64,000 bases of DNA from Marinihelvus sp036351115 (GTDB lineage: Bacteria; Pseudomonadota; Gammaproteobacteria; Xanthomonadales; SZUA-36): positions 24,342 through 88,341 of the forward strand of contig JAZBOL010000087.1 of assembly GCA_036351115.1 (NCBI GenBank), written 5' to 3'. The notes under the pieces were generated by a model. That model ran no database searches and had not been told where the DNA came from. It saw only the letters and a program-made list of their open reading frames with translations. Numbering within the stretch: position 1 is the stretch's first letter; the number at the start of each line of letters is the position of its first letter. Of the stretch, positions 42,733 to 51,532 are shown one piece after another. The translations under genes and the position numbers were made by a program.

Positions 42733-45213
42733 TTACCAGTTTGCCGTGGCGATCAGTCCGAAGTAGGTGTCGCGGCGCGGCGAAATGGCGAAGTTCCGGC
42801 GGAACGCTTCCGGCTCGGCGTAACGCAGTACGTTGAACGCGGAGTCCTCGCCCGTCAGGTTGCGGCCATAGAGTTGCACCGAGTAGGTGTCGTTGGCCAC
42901 ACCGATGCGGGCGTTGACCAGGTTCGTGTCGCCCGTTTCCGCCAGGTTGTGGACCTGGGCGTACTTGCTGGACTCGTACACGTAGTTCGCGCCGACGAAG
43001 AATTCCCAGTCACCGTCCGGGAAGGGTGAGCGGTACTCCAGGTCCGCGAAGACCTGGTGCTCCGCCACGCGCGGGATGGATTTGCCCACGATGGAACCGA
43101 ACTTGGAGGTGCATTCCGGAACGTCCGGGAACTCATCGCCGGTGGAGCAATCCACCAGGCCGTTGTCCGCCACGTCGTCGAGCACGCCCTGGTTCTGGTC
43201 CACGCCGCGATAGAACTCGGTGTCGACCCAGGCGTAATTGAAGGTGAAGCGCAGCGATTCGGTCAGCTGGGCCATGATCTCCGCCTCGAGGCCGTAGATG
43301 TCCGCGTCGCCGGCGTTGACCGTGGCCGAGGTGGTGTTCTGGCCTGACTGGACGTTTTGCGTGAGCTGGTAGCCGGTGACGTCGTTGTAGAAGGCGGCGA
43401 AGTTGGCCACTACCCGTCCGCCGGCGAACACGTTCTTGGATCCGATCTCGAAGGAATCGACCTCTTCTTCCTCGAAGGTTGGAACCCCCGCCTCGATCGC
43501 GACCGTGCTGTTGAAGCCGCCCGGCTTGGTGCCCAGGGCGTAGAGCGCGTAGAGCATGTTGTTGTCCGTGACCTGCCAGTCGACGGTCACCCGGGGCTTG
43601 AACTTGTCGAAGGTCGCGGAGGTGCTCGGCTCGACCTGCGGCATGCCGCCCAGGTCCTGGATGATGGCGTTGCGGGTGATTTTTTCTTCCGCGTAGCGGC
43701 CTTCCAGGGTCAGATTCCAGCGATCGGCGAAACCGAAGGACACGAGGCCGAAGATGGCCGTGTTTCTCGTGCTCAGGAAGTTCTGGTCCCGCGGCACCAC
43801 GATGGTGGAACCGAAGAAGGGCGCCATGGATTCGCACAGGAAGTTGGCGGCGCACACACCCTGCATGCGCAGGAATTCGGCGAACCAGTTGGCGTCGGCG
43901 GCGGCTTGCTGCGCGGCCGACACGTTGCGGATATCCCGCGTGGCCGTGTCCTGGTCGAAGTAGTAGGCGCCGACGAGGGCCGTCACGTTGTCACCCTGGT
44001 AGTTGAAGCGCAGCTCCTGGGACCAGTCCTCGTTCGTCGTGTTCGTCGCAAAGGAGAAGTCCGTCATGCTCCCGACGTAGGCGTAGTTGAACGGGGGGCC
44101 GTCCTCGAAGCCGGAGAAAGGGAAGCCGTTCGGCGTGAAGTTGCTCACGTGGAAGGAGGTGGGCAGGTAATCCCCGTCGATCACGAAAGTATCTTCCACG
44201 TCGTTGTAGCCCGTGATGGACGTCAGGGACCACGCGTCATTGATGTCCCAGTCGATGCGCAGGCTCAGCTGGAGCGTGTCCGTGGTGTCCTGCTGGTCCG
44301 GAACCTGGAAGGGCCAGTCCGTGTTGATGGGGCGGGCCTCGACCACGCCGCAGAAGTACCGGCCGTTGCCGCCGTACAGGGCGCCCTGGTCGAAGAGGCA
44401 GTTGTTCTCGAAGTAGCGGGTAGCCACCACGGCCGGCTGGCCGTCATCGCGCTCGGCGTAGTAGGCGCGGGCGCGGACCAGGATGTCCTCGCCGGGGGTC
44501 CATTCGAGAACGCCGGACAGGGAGTTACTCTCCTGCTCGCCGATGTCCTGGCCGTCGAACTGGTTGACGAAAATCCCGCCGCGCTCGTAGTGGCGCACGG
44601 AGATCCCGCCCGAGAGGTTTTCCGTAAACGGGCCGTTCATGGTGGCGGACACCTGCCACTCGTTGTCCTCGGCGATTTCGGCCCGCGCGCTGGCGCCGAA
44701 ATCCTCGCCGGGGGACCGGGTGTTCAGGATGATGGCGCCGGAATAGGTGTTACGACCGTACAGGGCGCTCTGCGGACCCTTGACCACCTCGATGCTTTCC
44801 ACGTCGTTCAGGTCGTAGTCGTCGATCGAGCCGGTGATGTACACCCCGTCGATGAAGTAGGAAACGCCGGAGCCGCCGAGAATATTGGCCTGGCCGCGAA
44901 TCACCGGGCGGTTGGCGCCGCGGGCGAATTCCGAATCGAAGACCAGGCCGGCGGTGACCTTGGAAATGTCCTGCAGATTGTTGATCCCCAGGTCCTGGAG
45001 ATACTCCTGCGAGAGGGCCGTGACCGCCACCGGCACATCCTGGAGGTTTTCCTCCACTTTCCTGGCGGTGACCACCACCTCTTCAAGCATCATGTCCGAA
45101 TCGGCCTGGTCCTGCTCCTGCGCGAAGGCGCTGCCCGTGCCCAGGGCCAGCAGGCCGGCCGGAAGTAACGCCGCGAGGATGGCGGCACTGAGGGTGTTTT
45201 GCACTGGTTTCAT
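42733..45213 (-). CDS. TonB-dependent outer-membrane receptor
   Basis: 826 aa. A signal peptide (about 1-31, ending AFAQ) and a TonB-box-like EEVVVTARK lead into the plug (DVPVAVTALSQEYLQ, RPVIRGQANI, VESIEVVKGPQSALYGRNTY), then a 22-strand barrel typical of the family, ending in Trp as usual for outer-membrane insertion. The receptor resembles the sphingomonad type that imports plant, aromatic or steroid-like molecules, though the ligand cannot be read from sequence. CAGGGA lies just before the ATG. A promoter with a palindromic operator lies upstream. Confidence 0.93.
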   Translation of the reverse strand: MKPVQNTLSAAILAALLPAGLLALGTGSAFAQEQDQADSDMMLEEVVVTARKVEENLQDVPVAVTALSQEYLQDLGINNLQDISKVTAGLVFDSEFARGANRPVIRGQANILGGSGVSYFIDGVYITGSIDDYDLNDVESIEVVKGPQSALYGRNTYSGAIILNTRSPGEDFGASARAEIAEDNEWQVSATMNGPFTENLSGGISVRHYERGGIFVNQFDGQDIGEQESNSLSGVLEWTPGEDILVRARAYYAERDDGQPAVVATRYFENNCLFDQGALYGGNGRYFCGVVEARPINTDWPFQVPDQQDTTDTLQLSLRIDWDINDAWSLTSITGYNDVEDTFVIDGDYLPTSFHVSNFTPNGFPFSGFEDGPPFNYAYVGSMTDFSFATNTTNEDWSQELRFNYQGDNVTALVGAYYFDQDTATRDIRNVSAAQQAAADANWFAEFLRMQGVCAANFLCESMAPFFGSTIVVPRDQNFLSTRNTAIFGLVSFGFADRWNLTLEGRYAEEKITRNAIIQDLGGMPQVEPSTSATFDKFKPRVTVDWQVTDNNMLYALYALGTKPGGFNSTVAIEAGVPTFEEEEVDSFEIGSKNVFAGGRVVANFAAFYNDVTGYQLTQNVQSGQNTTSATVNAGDADIYGLEAEIMAQLTESLRFTFNYAWVDTEFYRGVDQNQGVLDDVADNGLVDCSTGDEFPDVPECTSKFGSIVGKSIPRVAEHQVFADLEYRSPFPDGDWEFFVGANYVYESSKYAQVHNLAETGDTNLVNARIGVANDTYSVQLYGRNLTGEDSAFNVLRYAEPEAFRRNFAISPRRDTYFGLIATANW

Positions 45214-45305
45214 AATTCCCTGCCCGAGTCTTATTGAGTGTTAACTGGTTGAATCGACTGTCAATGATTCGCCCAATCACGCTTTAATGATTTTTTAATT
45301 AGTAT

Positions 45306-45344
45306 AATGTTATGCAAATATAACATTTGCCTTTCTTTTGTCAA
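45306..45344 (-). promoter_or_regulatory. TonB receptor promoter with palindromic operator
   Basis: On the minus strand, a perfect TTGACA (45344-45339), a 16-base spacer and TATATT (45322-45317). A perfect inverted repeat AATGTTAT-N6-ATAACATT (45306-45327) covers the -10 and start site. This is a textbook repressor position. The transcript would have a leader of about 97 bases. Confidence 0.75.
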
Positions 45345-45347
45345 AGC

Positions 45348-45367
45348 GCGCCGGGTTTTCCCGGCGC
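45348..45367 (-). terminator. Hairpin terminator after leuD
   Basis: GCGCCGGG-TTTT-CCCGGCGC, a perfect 8-bp stem with a four-base loop, 17 bases after the leuD stop. The T tract on the minus strand is short (CTTT), so termination may be partial and run into the receptor promoter. Confidence 0.6.
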
Positions 45368-45383
45368 ATTCCTCCTGCCTGGC

Positions 45384-46010
45384 TCAGCCCCGGTCATAAA
45401 CCCAGGGGCGCTGTTTTCGGTCGCTATCGATGAATGCATCGATGTCGGCGCCGTATTGCAGGGTCCGGTCGATGGGATCCCAGCCGTTGAGCAACATCTC
45501 GCGCTGGACCTCCGGGACCTCGAACGCGAAGGACTGGCCGTCGCCCCAGGCCAGGCGCTGATTTTCGAGATCAACGGTCAGTAGGCGCTCACCGGGGGCC
45601 GAACCGAGATCACCGAGGAGGCGATCCAGCGCGTCCGCTTCCGCGCGGATGGGGAGCACCCCGTTGTTGAAGCAGTTGCGTTCGAAGATGGCGCCGAAGG
45701 AGGGTGCGAGGATGGCGCGAAAACCATACTCCTGCAGGGCCCAGACGGCGTGTTCCCGGGAAGAGCCACATCCGAAGTTCGGCCCCGTGGCCAGGATGCT
45801 CGCGCCCTCGAAGGCGGGCTGATTCAGCACGAACTCCGGATCGGGACGCCGCTCGTCCACGTCCAGGTAACGCCAGCCGGCGAAGAGTCCCTCGGAAAGC
45901 CCATGCCGGGACACGCGCTTCATTTCCCGGGAGGGGATGATCGCGTCCGTGTCGATGTTGGCCCGGAGCAGGGGGGCCACGACGCCCTCGAAGCGTCGAA
46001 TCGGTTTCAT
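45384..46010 (-). CDS. leuD: LeuD-like (aconitase-superfamily) dehydratase small subunit
   Basis: 208 aa (E. coli LeuD 201). It has NIDTDAIIPSREMKRV, the swivel-domain GPNFGCGSSREHAVWAL and ERNCFNNGVLP, all LeuD signatures. With LeuC it isomerises 2- and 3-isopropylmalate or a related 2-alkylmalate. The start overlaps the leuC stop (ATGA). There is no leuA or leuB here, so a catabolic substrate is possible. Confidence 0.88.
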   Translation of the reverse strand: MKPIRRFEGVVAPLLRANIDTDAIIPSREMKRVSRHGLSEGLFAGWRYLDVDERRPDPEFVLNQPAFEGASILATGPNFGCGSSREHAVWALQEYGFRAILAPSFGAIFERNCFNNGVLPIRAEADALDRLLGDLGSAPGERLLTVDLENQRLAWGDGQSFAFEVPEVQREMLLNGWDPIDRTLQYGADIDAFIDSDRKQRPWVYDRG

Positions 46011-47422
46011 GCGCTGACCGCCTCGGGCCAATCGGCGGCCCGGAGACGGCCGGCGCAGGCGCTGGCCACGACGGTCAGGGGACTCGCCAGATGCGTTCGC
46101 GTGCCGGGGCCTTGCCGTCCTTCGAAGTTGCGGTTCGTGCTGGACACGACCCGGGCGCCGGGGCCGAATGTTTCGCCGCCGGCGTACAGGCACATGCTGC
46201 ACCCGGACTCCCGCCACTCGAAACCGGCAGCCTCGAAGATCCGGTCGAGGCCTTCCGCTTCCGCTTCCCGTTTGACGGTCGAGGAGCCGGGCACGACCAC
46301 GGCGCGAACGCCTTGCGCGACCCGGCGTCCCTGCAGCCAGTGGGCGGCCTGGCGCAGATCCGACAGCCGGGCGTTCGTGCAGGAGCCGATGAAGGCGGCA
46401 TCGATGGCCACGTCCGCCATGGCCGTGCCCGGGGCCAGGTCCATGTAGGCGAGCGCGCGCTCCATGGCCGCGCGCGTGTCCGGGTTGCCGACGCTTGCCG
46501 GGTCCGGCACCTGTCCGTCCAGGGCCACGGTGTGCTGTGGGCTGGTGCCCCAGGTGACCGAGGGACGGATCTGGCGGGCGTCCACCTCGATTTGCCGGTC
46601 ATAGACCGCCTCCGGGTCGGAGACCAGTTCTCGCCAGTGAGCCTCGGCGGCTTGTTGCAGGTCGGGACCGGGTGCGTAGGGGCGTCCACGACACCAATCG
46701 ATGGTGCGTTCATCCGGTGCGACCAGCCCGGTGAAGGCGGAAAACTCCACGGCCATGTTGCACAGGGTGAGACGTTCTTCCACGGACAGGTCGCTGATGG
46801 CTTCGCCGCAGAACTCGACGGCGTAACCGCTGCCGCCGTCGGCGCCGTGCCGGCCGATGAGATGGAGAATCATGTCCTTGGCGGTCACATCCGGCGGGCG
46901 AGGGCCCGTGAAACGCACGCGCATGTTGCGCGGGCGGGAAACGCGCAGCGTCCCGGTCACCATCGCGTGCTGAGCCTCCGTGGATCCGATGCCCCAGGCC
47001 AGGGCGCCGATGCCGCCGAGGGTGCAGGAGTGACTGTCCGGGCACACCACGGTCAGGCCGGGCAGGGCAATGCCGAGTTCCGGTGAGACCACGTGCATGA
47101 TCCCCTGGCGTGGATCGCCGATGTCGAACAGCTGGATCCCGGCGTTCCGGGCGGCCTCGCGGGTTGCGAGGATGAATGCCGTGCCGCCGGGCATGAGGGT
47201 TTCGTCACCGCGGCCCGGAAAGGTATCCACGATGTGGTCCATGGTGCAAAAGACCCGCTTCGGATCGCGAACGCTGCGGCCTTCCTCCGCCATGGTGGTC
47301 AGGGCGATGGAGCCTGTTCGTTCATGGAGAAAAACCCGGTCGATGGCCAGGAGGGATTCGCCTTCGTCCAGAGGGCGAATTTCGTGGAGATCCCAGAGTT
47401 TGTCGAAAAGGGTTCGGGCCAT
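46007..47422 (-). CDS. leuC: LeuC-like (aconitase-superfamily) dehydratase large subunit
   Basis: 471 aa (E. coli 466). 4Fe-4S ligands are C348 (GSCTNARL), C408 and C411 (GCSMC), at almost the same positions as in E. coli LeuC. Other blocks: VCPDSHSCTLGGIGALAWGIGSTEA is seen in two parts (CPDSHSCTLGG, GALAWGIG), and SSTNRNFEGRQG. The residue after GCSMC is LYAGGE instead of the usual LAMN, a possible hint of altered substrate. Divergent from the VOC gene across an AT-rich gap. Confidence 0.87.
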   Translation of the reverse strand: MARTLFDKLWDLHEIRPLDEGESLLAIDRVFLHERTGSIALTTMAEEGRSVRDPKRVFCTMDHIVDTFPGRGDETLMPGGTAFILATREAARNAGIQLFDIGDPRQGIMHVVSPELGIALPGLTVVCPDSHSCTLGGIGALAWGIGSTEAQHAMVTGTLRVSRPRNMRVRFTGPRPPDVTAKDMILHLIGRHGADGGSGYAVEFCGEAISDLSVEERLTLCNMAVEFSAFTGLVAPDERTIDWCRGRPYAPGPDLQQAAEAHWRELVSDPEAVYDRQIEVDARQIRPSVTWGTSPQHTVALDGQVPDPASVGNPDTRAAMERALAYMDLAPGTAMADVAIDAAFIGSCTNARLSDLRQAAHWLQGRRVAQGVRAVVVPGSSTVKREAEAEGLDRIFEAAGFEWRESGCSMCLYAGGETFGPGARVVSSTNRNFEGRQGPGTRTHLASPLTVVASACAGRLRAADWPEAVSA

Positions 47423-47480
47423 GAGTGCGCTGCGAAGCGTGGTGCCGGGAGCCGTGCCCGATCAACGGGCGGTTGCCGAA

Positions 47481-47505
47481 ATGTATTATACATATATCAT
47501 TATGA
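47481..47505. promoter_or_regulatory. Divergent promoter region with palindrome between leuC and the VOC gene
   Basis: A perfect dyad ATGTAT-T-ATACAT (47481-47493) contains TATAAT on the minus strand (47490-47485) facing leuC. The adjoining TATATCATTAT (47493-47503) matches 10 of 11 bases of TATATCATAAT at 37751-37761. No convincing -35 for either direction. Confidence 0.45.
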
Positions 47506-47547
47506 CCATGTGGCGCCGGACTGCCGGCGCCGTGTCGAGGAGGTGGC

Positions 47548-48462
47548 ATGCTCAAATCGATTCTCGTCGTCACCCTGCTCGTCGGTTCCGTTCCGGAAGC
47601 CGAGCAGGCCTACGAGCGTGAGCTCGGTTATCGAACGGTGGACGAGGGTCGCATCGACGCGTCCCTGGCGGAAACCTGGCAGGCGCCCCTGGCGGCGGGC
47701 CGGGCCTTCGTGCTCATGCAGCCCGAATCCGGCGAGAACGTCTTTCTGCGCTTCGTTCAGACCGACGGCCCGGGTAACTACGAGCCCATGAAAACCACGG
47801 GCTGGAACGCGGTGGAACTGCAGGCCACGGATCCCGATACGCTGGTAACGGAGCTGCCGCCGGAACAGTTCGAACTGATCGGACCGCCCCGTTACCTCAC
47901 GGAGCAGCAAAACATCCGCGCCGCCCAGGTGCTCGGTCCGCACCGTGAGCTCCTGTACTTCACGCACGTGCTGGATCCCGGTCTCAGCCGGTTTCGTATT
48001 GGCACGGCCGTGACCCGGGTCGACCGGGTCTTCATCATGGTGCTCGGTACCACGAACCTGGCGGCGACGACCACCTTCTACGAAGAAATGCTGGGCATGC
48101 CGGTCAGTGGCCCCTTTCCCTACCGGGTCAGCGTGTTGTCCGAGGCCTGGGATCTGCCCGAGGACACGCTCCATGACCTGTCCATTGTGCAGCTCGAGGC
48201 CGAGTTCCTCATCGAGATCGATGCCTACCCGGAGGGAGCGCCGCGGCGCAGCCCAACGGCCGCGGGCCTCCCTTACGGACCCGCCATCGTGGGTTTCCAG
48301 GTCGCCTCGCTGGACGGGGTGGCGAAGCAGAGCGGCCGACCCGTTCGTGTCCTCGACCAGGCGCCCTATGACGGACGCGAGGTCCTGTTCCTGGCGGGCC
48401 CGTCCGGCGAGGGCATCGAACTGATCGCCAGCCGGGTGGTCGCCGGCCGGGAAAGTCCATGA
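47548..48462 (+). CDS. VOC (glyoxalase-fold) family protein, two modules
   Basis: 304 aa with two vicinal-oxygen-chelate halves, about 1-140 (KSILVVTLLVGSVPEAEQAY) and 148-300 (VDRVFIMVLGTTNLAATTTFYEEMLGM). The arrangement resembles extradiol dioxygenases and dioxygenase-like lyases, but I could not confirm a full His-His-Glu metal set. A strong GAGGAGGT ribosome site precedes the ATG. It is divergent from leuC, so it may share regulation with that pathway. Confidence 0.7.
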   Translation: MLKSILVVTLLVGSVPEAEQAYERELGYRTVDEGRIDASLAETWQAPLAAGRAFVLMQPESGENVFLRFVQTDGPGNYEPMKTTGWNAVELQATDPDTLVTELPPEQFELIGPPRYLTEQQNIRAAQVLGPHRELLYFTHVLDPGLSRFRIGTAVTRVDRVFIMVLGTTNLAATTTFYEEMLGMPVSGPFPYRVSVLSEAWDLPEDTLHDLSIVQLEAEFLIEIDAYPEGAPRRSPTAAGLPYGPAIVGFQVASLDGVAKQSGRPVRVLDQAPYDGREVLFLAGPSGEGIELIASRVVAGRESP

Positions 48463-48483
48463 CCCCCACGGCTTCCCGGCGGA

Positions 48484-48558
48484 GTGGTGCACCACGCCGC
48501 AAAGGCTATAATGACTTATCAATGTGTCATTTGGGCCGGCTGACGACGATACCGGCCC
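48484..48558 (+). promoter_or_regulatory. Promoter region of the NicO-led operon with two dyads and a leader hairpin
   Basis: TATAAT at 48507-48512. A perfect 12-base palindrome GTGGTGCACCAC (48484-48495) sits exactly where the -35 should be, and AATGAC (48510-48515) / GTCATT (48526-48531) straddles the -10 and start. Downstream, GGGCCGG (48533-48539) pairs with CCGGCCC (48552-48558). The lack of a -35 suggests an activator or metal-responsive regulator. Confidence 0.5.
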
Positions 48559-48592
48559 CGACTGACCCACCGACACGCGAGACGGGGATTTG

Positions 48593-49363
48593 ATGACTTC
48601 GGAACTGATGCTGCTGATCGGCGCCGCCGCCTCCATCGCCTTCGTGCACACGCTCATGGGTCCCGACCATTACCTGCCGTTCGTGGCCATGGCCAGGGCA
48701 CGGGGCTGGAGCCTCGCGAGGACCCTGCGCATCACCCTGTGGTGTGGCCTGGGTCACCTGGTGGGATCCATCGCCCTCGGTCTCCTGGGTATCGCCTTTG
48801 GTGCCCAGCTGGCGAGACTGGAATGGATCGAGGCGGTTCGCGGGGAAACCGCGGCCTGGCTGCTGGTGGGATTTGGCCTTGCGTACATGGCCTGGGGACT
48901 CAGGCGGGCGTGGCGCAAACGGCCACATCGGCACTGGCATCACCATGGCAATCTGGCACATTCCCACGAACACACCCACGAGGGCGAGCACGTGCACGTG
49001 CACGATCACGCGCCGATCCAGGTTTCGGGGCCCGATCAGGGCGACGCTCCCGGGACCGCCACGGACGGGAACCGGCAGAAATCCATTACGCCCTGGATCA
49101 TCTTCGTGATTTTCGTGCTCGGCCCCTGTGAACCCCTGATTCCCCTGCTCATGTACCCGGCCGCCACCCACAGCGTGGCCGGCGTCCTGGCCGTCACTGC
49201 CGTGTTCGGCGTGGTGACCGTTCTGACCATGCTCGTGGCGGTCTGGGTGTCGAGCGTCGGCCTCGGTCGGCTGCGTTTCGGGTCACTTGCCCGGTACGAT
49301 CACGCCCTGGCCGGCTTCGCCGTCTGCGTTTGCGGACTGGCCATCACGGTCCTGGGCCTGTAG
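48593..49363 (+). CDS. NicO/RcnA-like metal transport membrane protein
   Basis: 256 aa with about six transmembrane helices. The first helix carries HTLMGPDHYLPFVAMARARG, like the nickel/cobalt permease motif (HX4DH) but with one extra residue. A long cytosolic or periplasmic loop (about 100-145) is histidine-rich (HRHWHHHGNLAHSHEHTHEG). The second half holds FVLGPCEPLIPLLMYPA. It may import or export Ni, Co, Mn or Zn. First gene of an operon; ATG follows ACGGGG, and a TTG one codon earlier is an alternative. Confidence 0.7.
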   Translation: MTSELMLLIGAAASIAFVHTLMGPDHYLPFVAMARARGWSLARTLRITLWCGLGHLVGSIALGLLGIAFGAQLARLEWIEAVRGETAAWLLVGFGLAYMAWGLRRAWRKRPHRHWHHHGNLAHSHEHTHEGEHVHVHDHAPIQVSGPDQGDAPGTATDGNRQKSITPWIIFVIFVLGPCEPLIPLLMYPAATHSVAGVLAVTAVFGVVTVLTMLVAVWVSSVGLGRLRFGSLARYDHALAGFAVCVCGLAITVLGL

Positions 49364-49365
49364 CG

Positions 49366-50256
49366 GTGAGCGATTACCGGGCCATCGACGCGGTCGTGAA
49401 CATCTGGACGCCGGAGGCCCTGTCCCATCGCCCCGGCTGGACCGACGAGTTTTTCGTCGGCAAGGTCAAGGGGAAGCATTCCAGTGCCGGGATTTCGCTG
49501 GAGCAGATGCTCGGGGAGATGGATCGCGCCGGCATCGAGCTGGGTTTCCTGGTCGCGGCGAAAGCGGGCCGGGTCGGCTTGCCGGGTTGCTATCACATGC
49601 CGCTCGAGGTGGTCGGGGACGCGGTGGCGAAGTACCCGGACCGGTTTCTGGGGCTCGTCGGCCTCGACCCCTACCAGGGCATGGACGGCGTGCGGGCCCT
49701 GGAGCATGCCGTGAAGGAGCTCGGCTTCATCGGCGCACACCTCTATCCCCACTGGTTCGATTTGCCGCCCAATGACGCGAAGTACTACCCGTTTTACGCC
49801 AAGTGCATCGAGCTCGGTGTGCCGATCCAGATGCAGGTGGGCCAGTCCCTGATCTATTCGAAGGAACACCGCTGCCGCTCCGTGGGTCGCCCGATCACCC
49901 TGGACGACATTGCCTGTGATTTGCCGGAACTCAAGCTCATCGGATCTCACGTGGGCATTCCGTGGCACGACGAAATGATCGCCATGGCCTGGAAGCACGA
50001 AAACGTGTACCTCTGCACCGATGCCCACAGCCCGAAATACTGGCCGGCCTCGGTGGTGAAATACCTGAACAGCTACGGTCAGGACAAGGTGATCTTCGGG
50101 ACGGATTTCCCCGTGTTGCGCTTCGAGCGCACCGTGGGAGAAATCGATGACCTCGACCTCAAGCCCGAGGTTCGCCGCAAGTTCATGCGCGACAACGTGA
50201 TTCGTCTCTATGGCCTCGAAGAACGCTTCGCGGCGGACGGGGAGGGTGGTGCATAA
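49366..50256 (+). CDS. Amidohydrolase-2 fold protein lacking the N-terminal HxH motif
   Basis: 296-aa TIM-barrel of the ACMSD/gamma-resorcylate-decarboxylase-like family. The usual DxHxH after strand 1 reads IDAVVNIWTP, so both metal histidines are replaced (Val and Asn). Later elements remain: GAHLYPHWF, LIGSHVGIPWHDEM, and IFGTDFPVLRF with the conserved Asp. It may be a decarboxylase or hydrolase with an altered metal site. GTG start, 2 bases after the transporter stop; the next gene is 2 bases further. Confidence 0.78.
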   Translation: MSDYRAIDAVVNIWTPEALSHRPGWTDEFFVGKVKGKHSSAGISLEQMLGEMDRAGIELGFLVAAKAGRVGLPGCYHMPLEVVGDAVAKYPDRFLGLVGLDPYQGMDGVRALEHAVKELGFIGAHLYPHWFDLPPNDAKYYPFYAKCIELGVPIQMQVGQSLIYSKEHRCRSVGRPITLDDIACDLPELKLIGSHVGIPWHDEMIAMAWKHENVYLCTDAHSPKYWPASVVKYLNSYGQDKVIFGTDFPVLRFERTVGEIDDLDLKPEVRRKFMRDNVIRLYGLEERFAADGEGGA

Positions 50257-50258
50257 GC

Positions 50259-51473
50259 ATGGCCGCGGCTCCCCTGGACGGTGTGAAGGTGGTGGAGATG
50301 ACCAGCGTGGTGCTGGGCCCCTACGCCTGCCAGATCCTCGGTGACCTCGGCGCGGACGTGATCAAGATCGAACCGCCCACGGGCGACACCAACCGCAACC
50401 TCGGGCCCTACCGCACGCACAGCGACATGGCCTCCCTGTTCATCAACTGCAACCGCAACAAGCGCAGCATCGTGCTCGATCTCAAGTCCGGCGCGGGCAA
50501 GGCCGCGGCCCTCGAGATCATGAAAGACGCCGACGTGGTGGTGCACAACTTTCGCCCGGGCGCCATGGATCGCCTGGGGCTGAACTATGACGCGGTGCGG
50601 GCCGTCAACCCGCAGGTGATTTACTGCGCCACCTATGGCTACTCGAAGCAGGGTCCCTATGGCGAAAAGGGCGCGCTGGATGACTCGATCCAGGCGGCCA
50701 GCGGCATCGCGGCGCTGCAGGAAAAGGTGCTGGGCGAGCCGCGCTACCTGCCCACGGTGGTGGCGGACAAGACCACCGGCCTGTTCGTCGCCCAGGCGGT
50801 CCTGGCCGCGCTGTTTCACCGCGAGCGAACAGGGCAGGGGCAGGAGATCGAGGTGCCCATGTTCGAGTCCATGGTCTCCTACGTCATGGTGGAGCACCTC
50901 TGGGGTCAGACCTTCGAGCCACCCATCGGGCGAGCCGGGTACGTGCGCCTCATGGCCGAACACCGCAAGCCCTACCGCTGCAAAGACGGGCTGTACCTGG
51001 CGGTTTTGCCCTACTGGGACGCCCACTGGCGAACTTTCTGCGAGCTCAGTGGCCACCCGGAGCTGGCCGAGGACCCGCGCTTCATCGACATGCAGGCGCG
51101 GCTGAAGAACATCAATGAATCCTACGCGGCCACCGGCGCCATCATCGCCGAGCGCGACCGCCAGGCGTGGCTCGATCTGCTGGGCGAGACCAACGTGCCC
51201 ATGATGGTCGTGAACGGTCTCGATGACCTGGTGGACGATCCACACCTGGTGCAAACGGGCTTCTGGCACCTGCGTGACGACCCCGACGAGGGCACGGTGC
51301 GCATGGCCGCCTACCCGGCGAATTTCAGCGTCACGCCGGCCAGCATTCGGCGCATGGCGCCCCGCCTCGGCGAGCACAGCATCGAGGTGCTGCGCGAGGC
51401 CGGCGTGGCGGAAGCAACGATCGAACGGATGCTGGCGGCGGGGGAGACCCGAACGCCGGCGGAAGAGAACTGA
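50259..51473 (+). CDS. Class III (CaiB/BaiF) CoA transferase
   Basis: 404 aa. DGVKVVEMTSVVLGPYACQI, DLGADVIKIEPPTGDTNRN, then the likely catalytic Asp D141 in GALDDSIQAASG. It is a distant paralogue of the enzyme at 37.8 kb. Placed after the amidohydrolase-like gene, it probably activates or exchanges CoA on the acid handled by this operon. The substrate is unknown. Confidence 0.88.
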   Translation: MAAAPLDGVKVVEMTSVVLGPYACQILGDLGADVIKIEPPTGDTNRNLGPYRTHSDMASLFINCNRNKRSIVLDLKSGAGKAAALEIMKDADVVVHNFRPGAMDRLGLNYDAVRAVNPQVIYCATYGYSKQGPYGEKGALDDSIQAASGIAALQEKVLGEPRYLPTVVADKTTGLFVAQAVLAALFHRERTGQGQEIEVPMFESMVSYVMVEHLWGQTFEPPIGRAGYVRLMAEHRKPYRCKDGLYLAVLPYWDAHWRTFCELSGHPELAEDPRFIDMQARLKNINESYAATGAIIAERDRQAWLDLLGETNVPMMVVNGLDDLVDDPHLVQTGFWHLRDDPDEGTVRMAAYPANFSVTPASIRRMAPRLGEHSIEVLREAGVAEATIERMLAAGETRTPAEEN

Positions 51474-51532
51474 ACCAGGCTCCGCATGCTGCACCTGAAC
51501 CGGAAACCCATCCCTGAAACCCGGAGGAACCC

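Noticed and set aside
43357..45168. 603-codon open frame antisense to the first TonB receptor.
   Set aside because: Shadow of a clear receptor, low complexity, no motif.
45384..47422. Leucine biosynthesis operon.
   Set aside because: leuA and leuB are absent; neighbours are catabolic, so biosynthesis is only one option.
51025..51045. GAACTTTCTGCG as a sigma-E promoter.
   Set aside because: Inside the CoA transferase gene with no spacing between the two elements.
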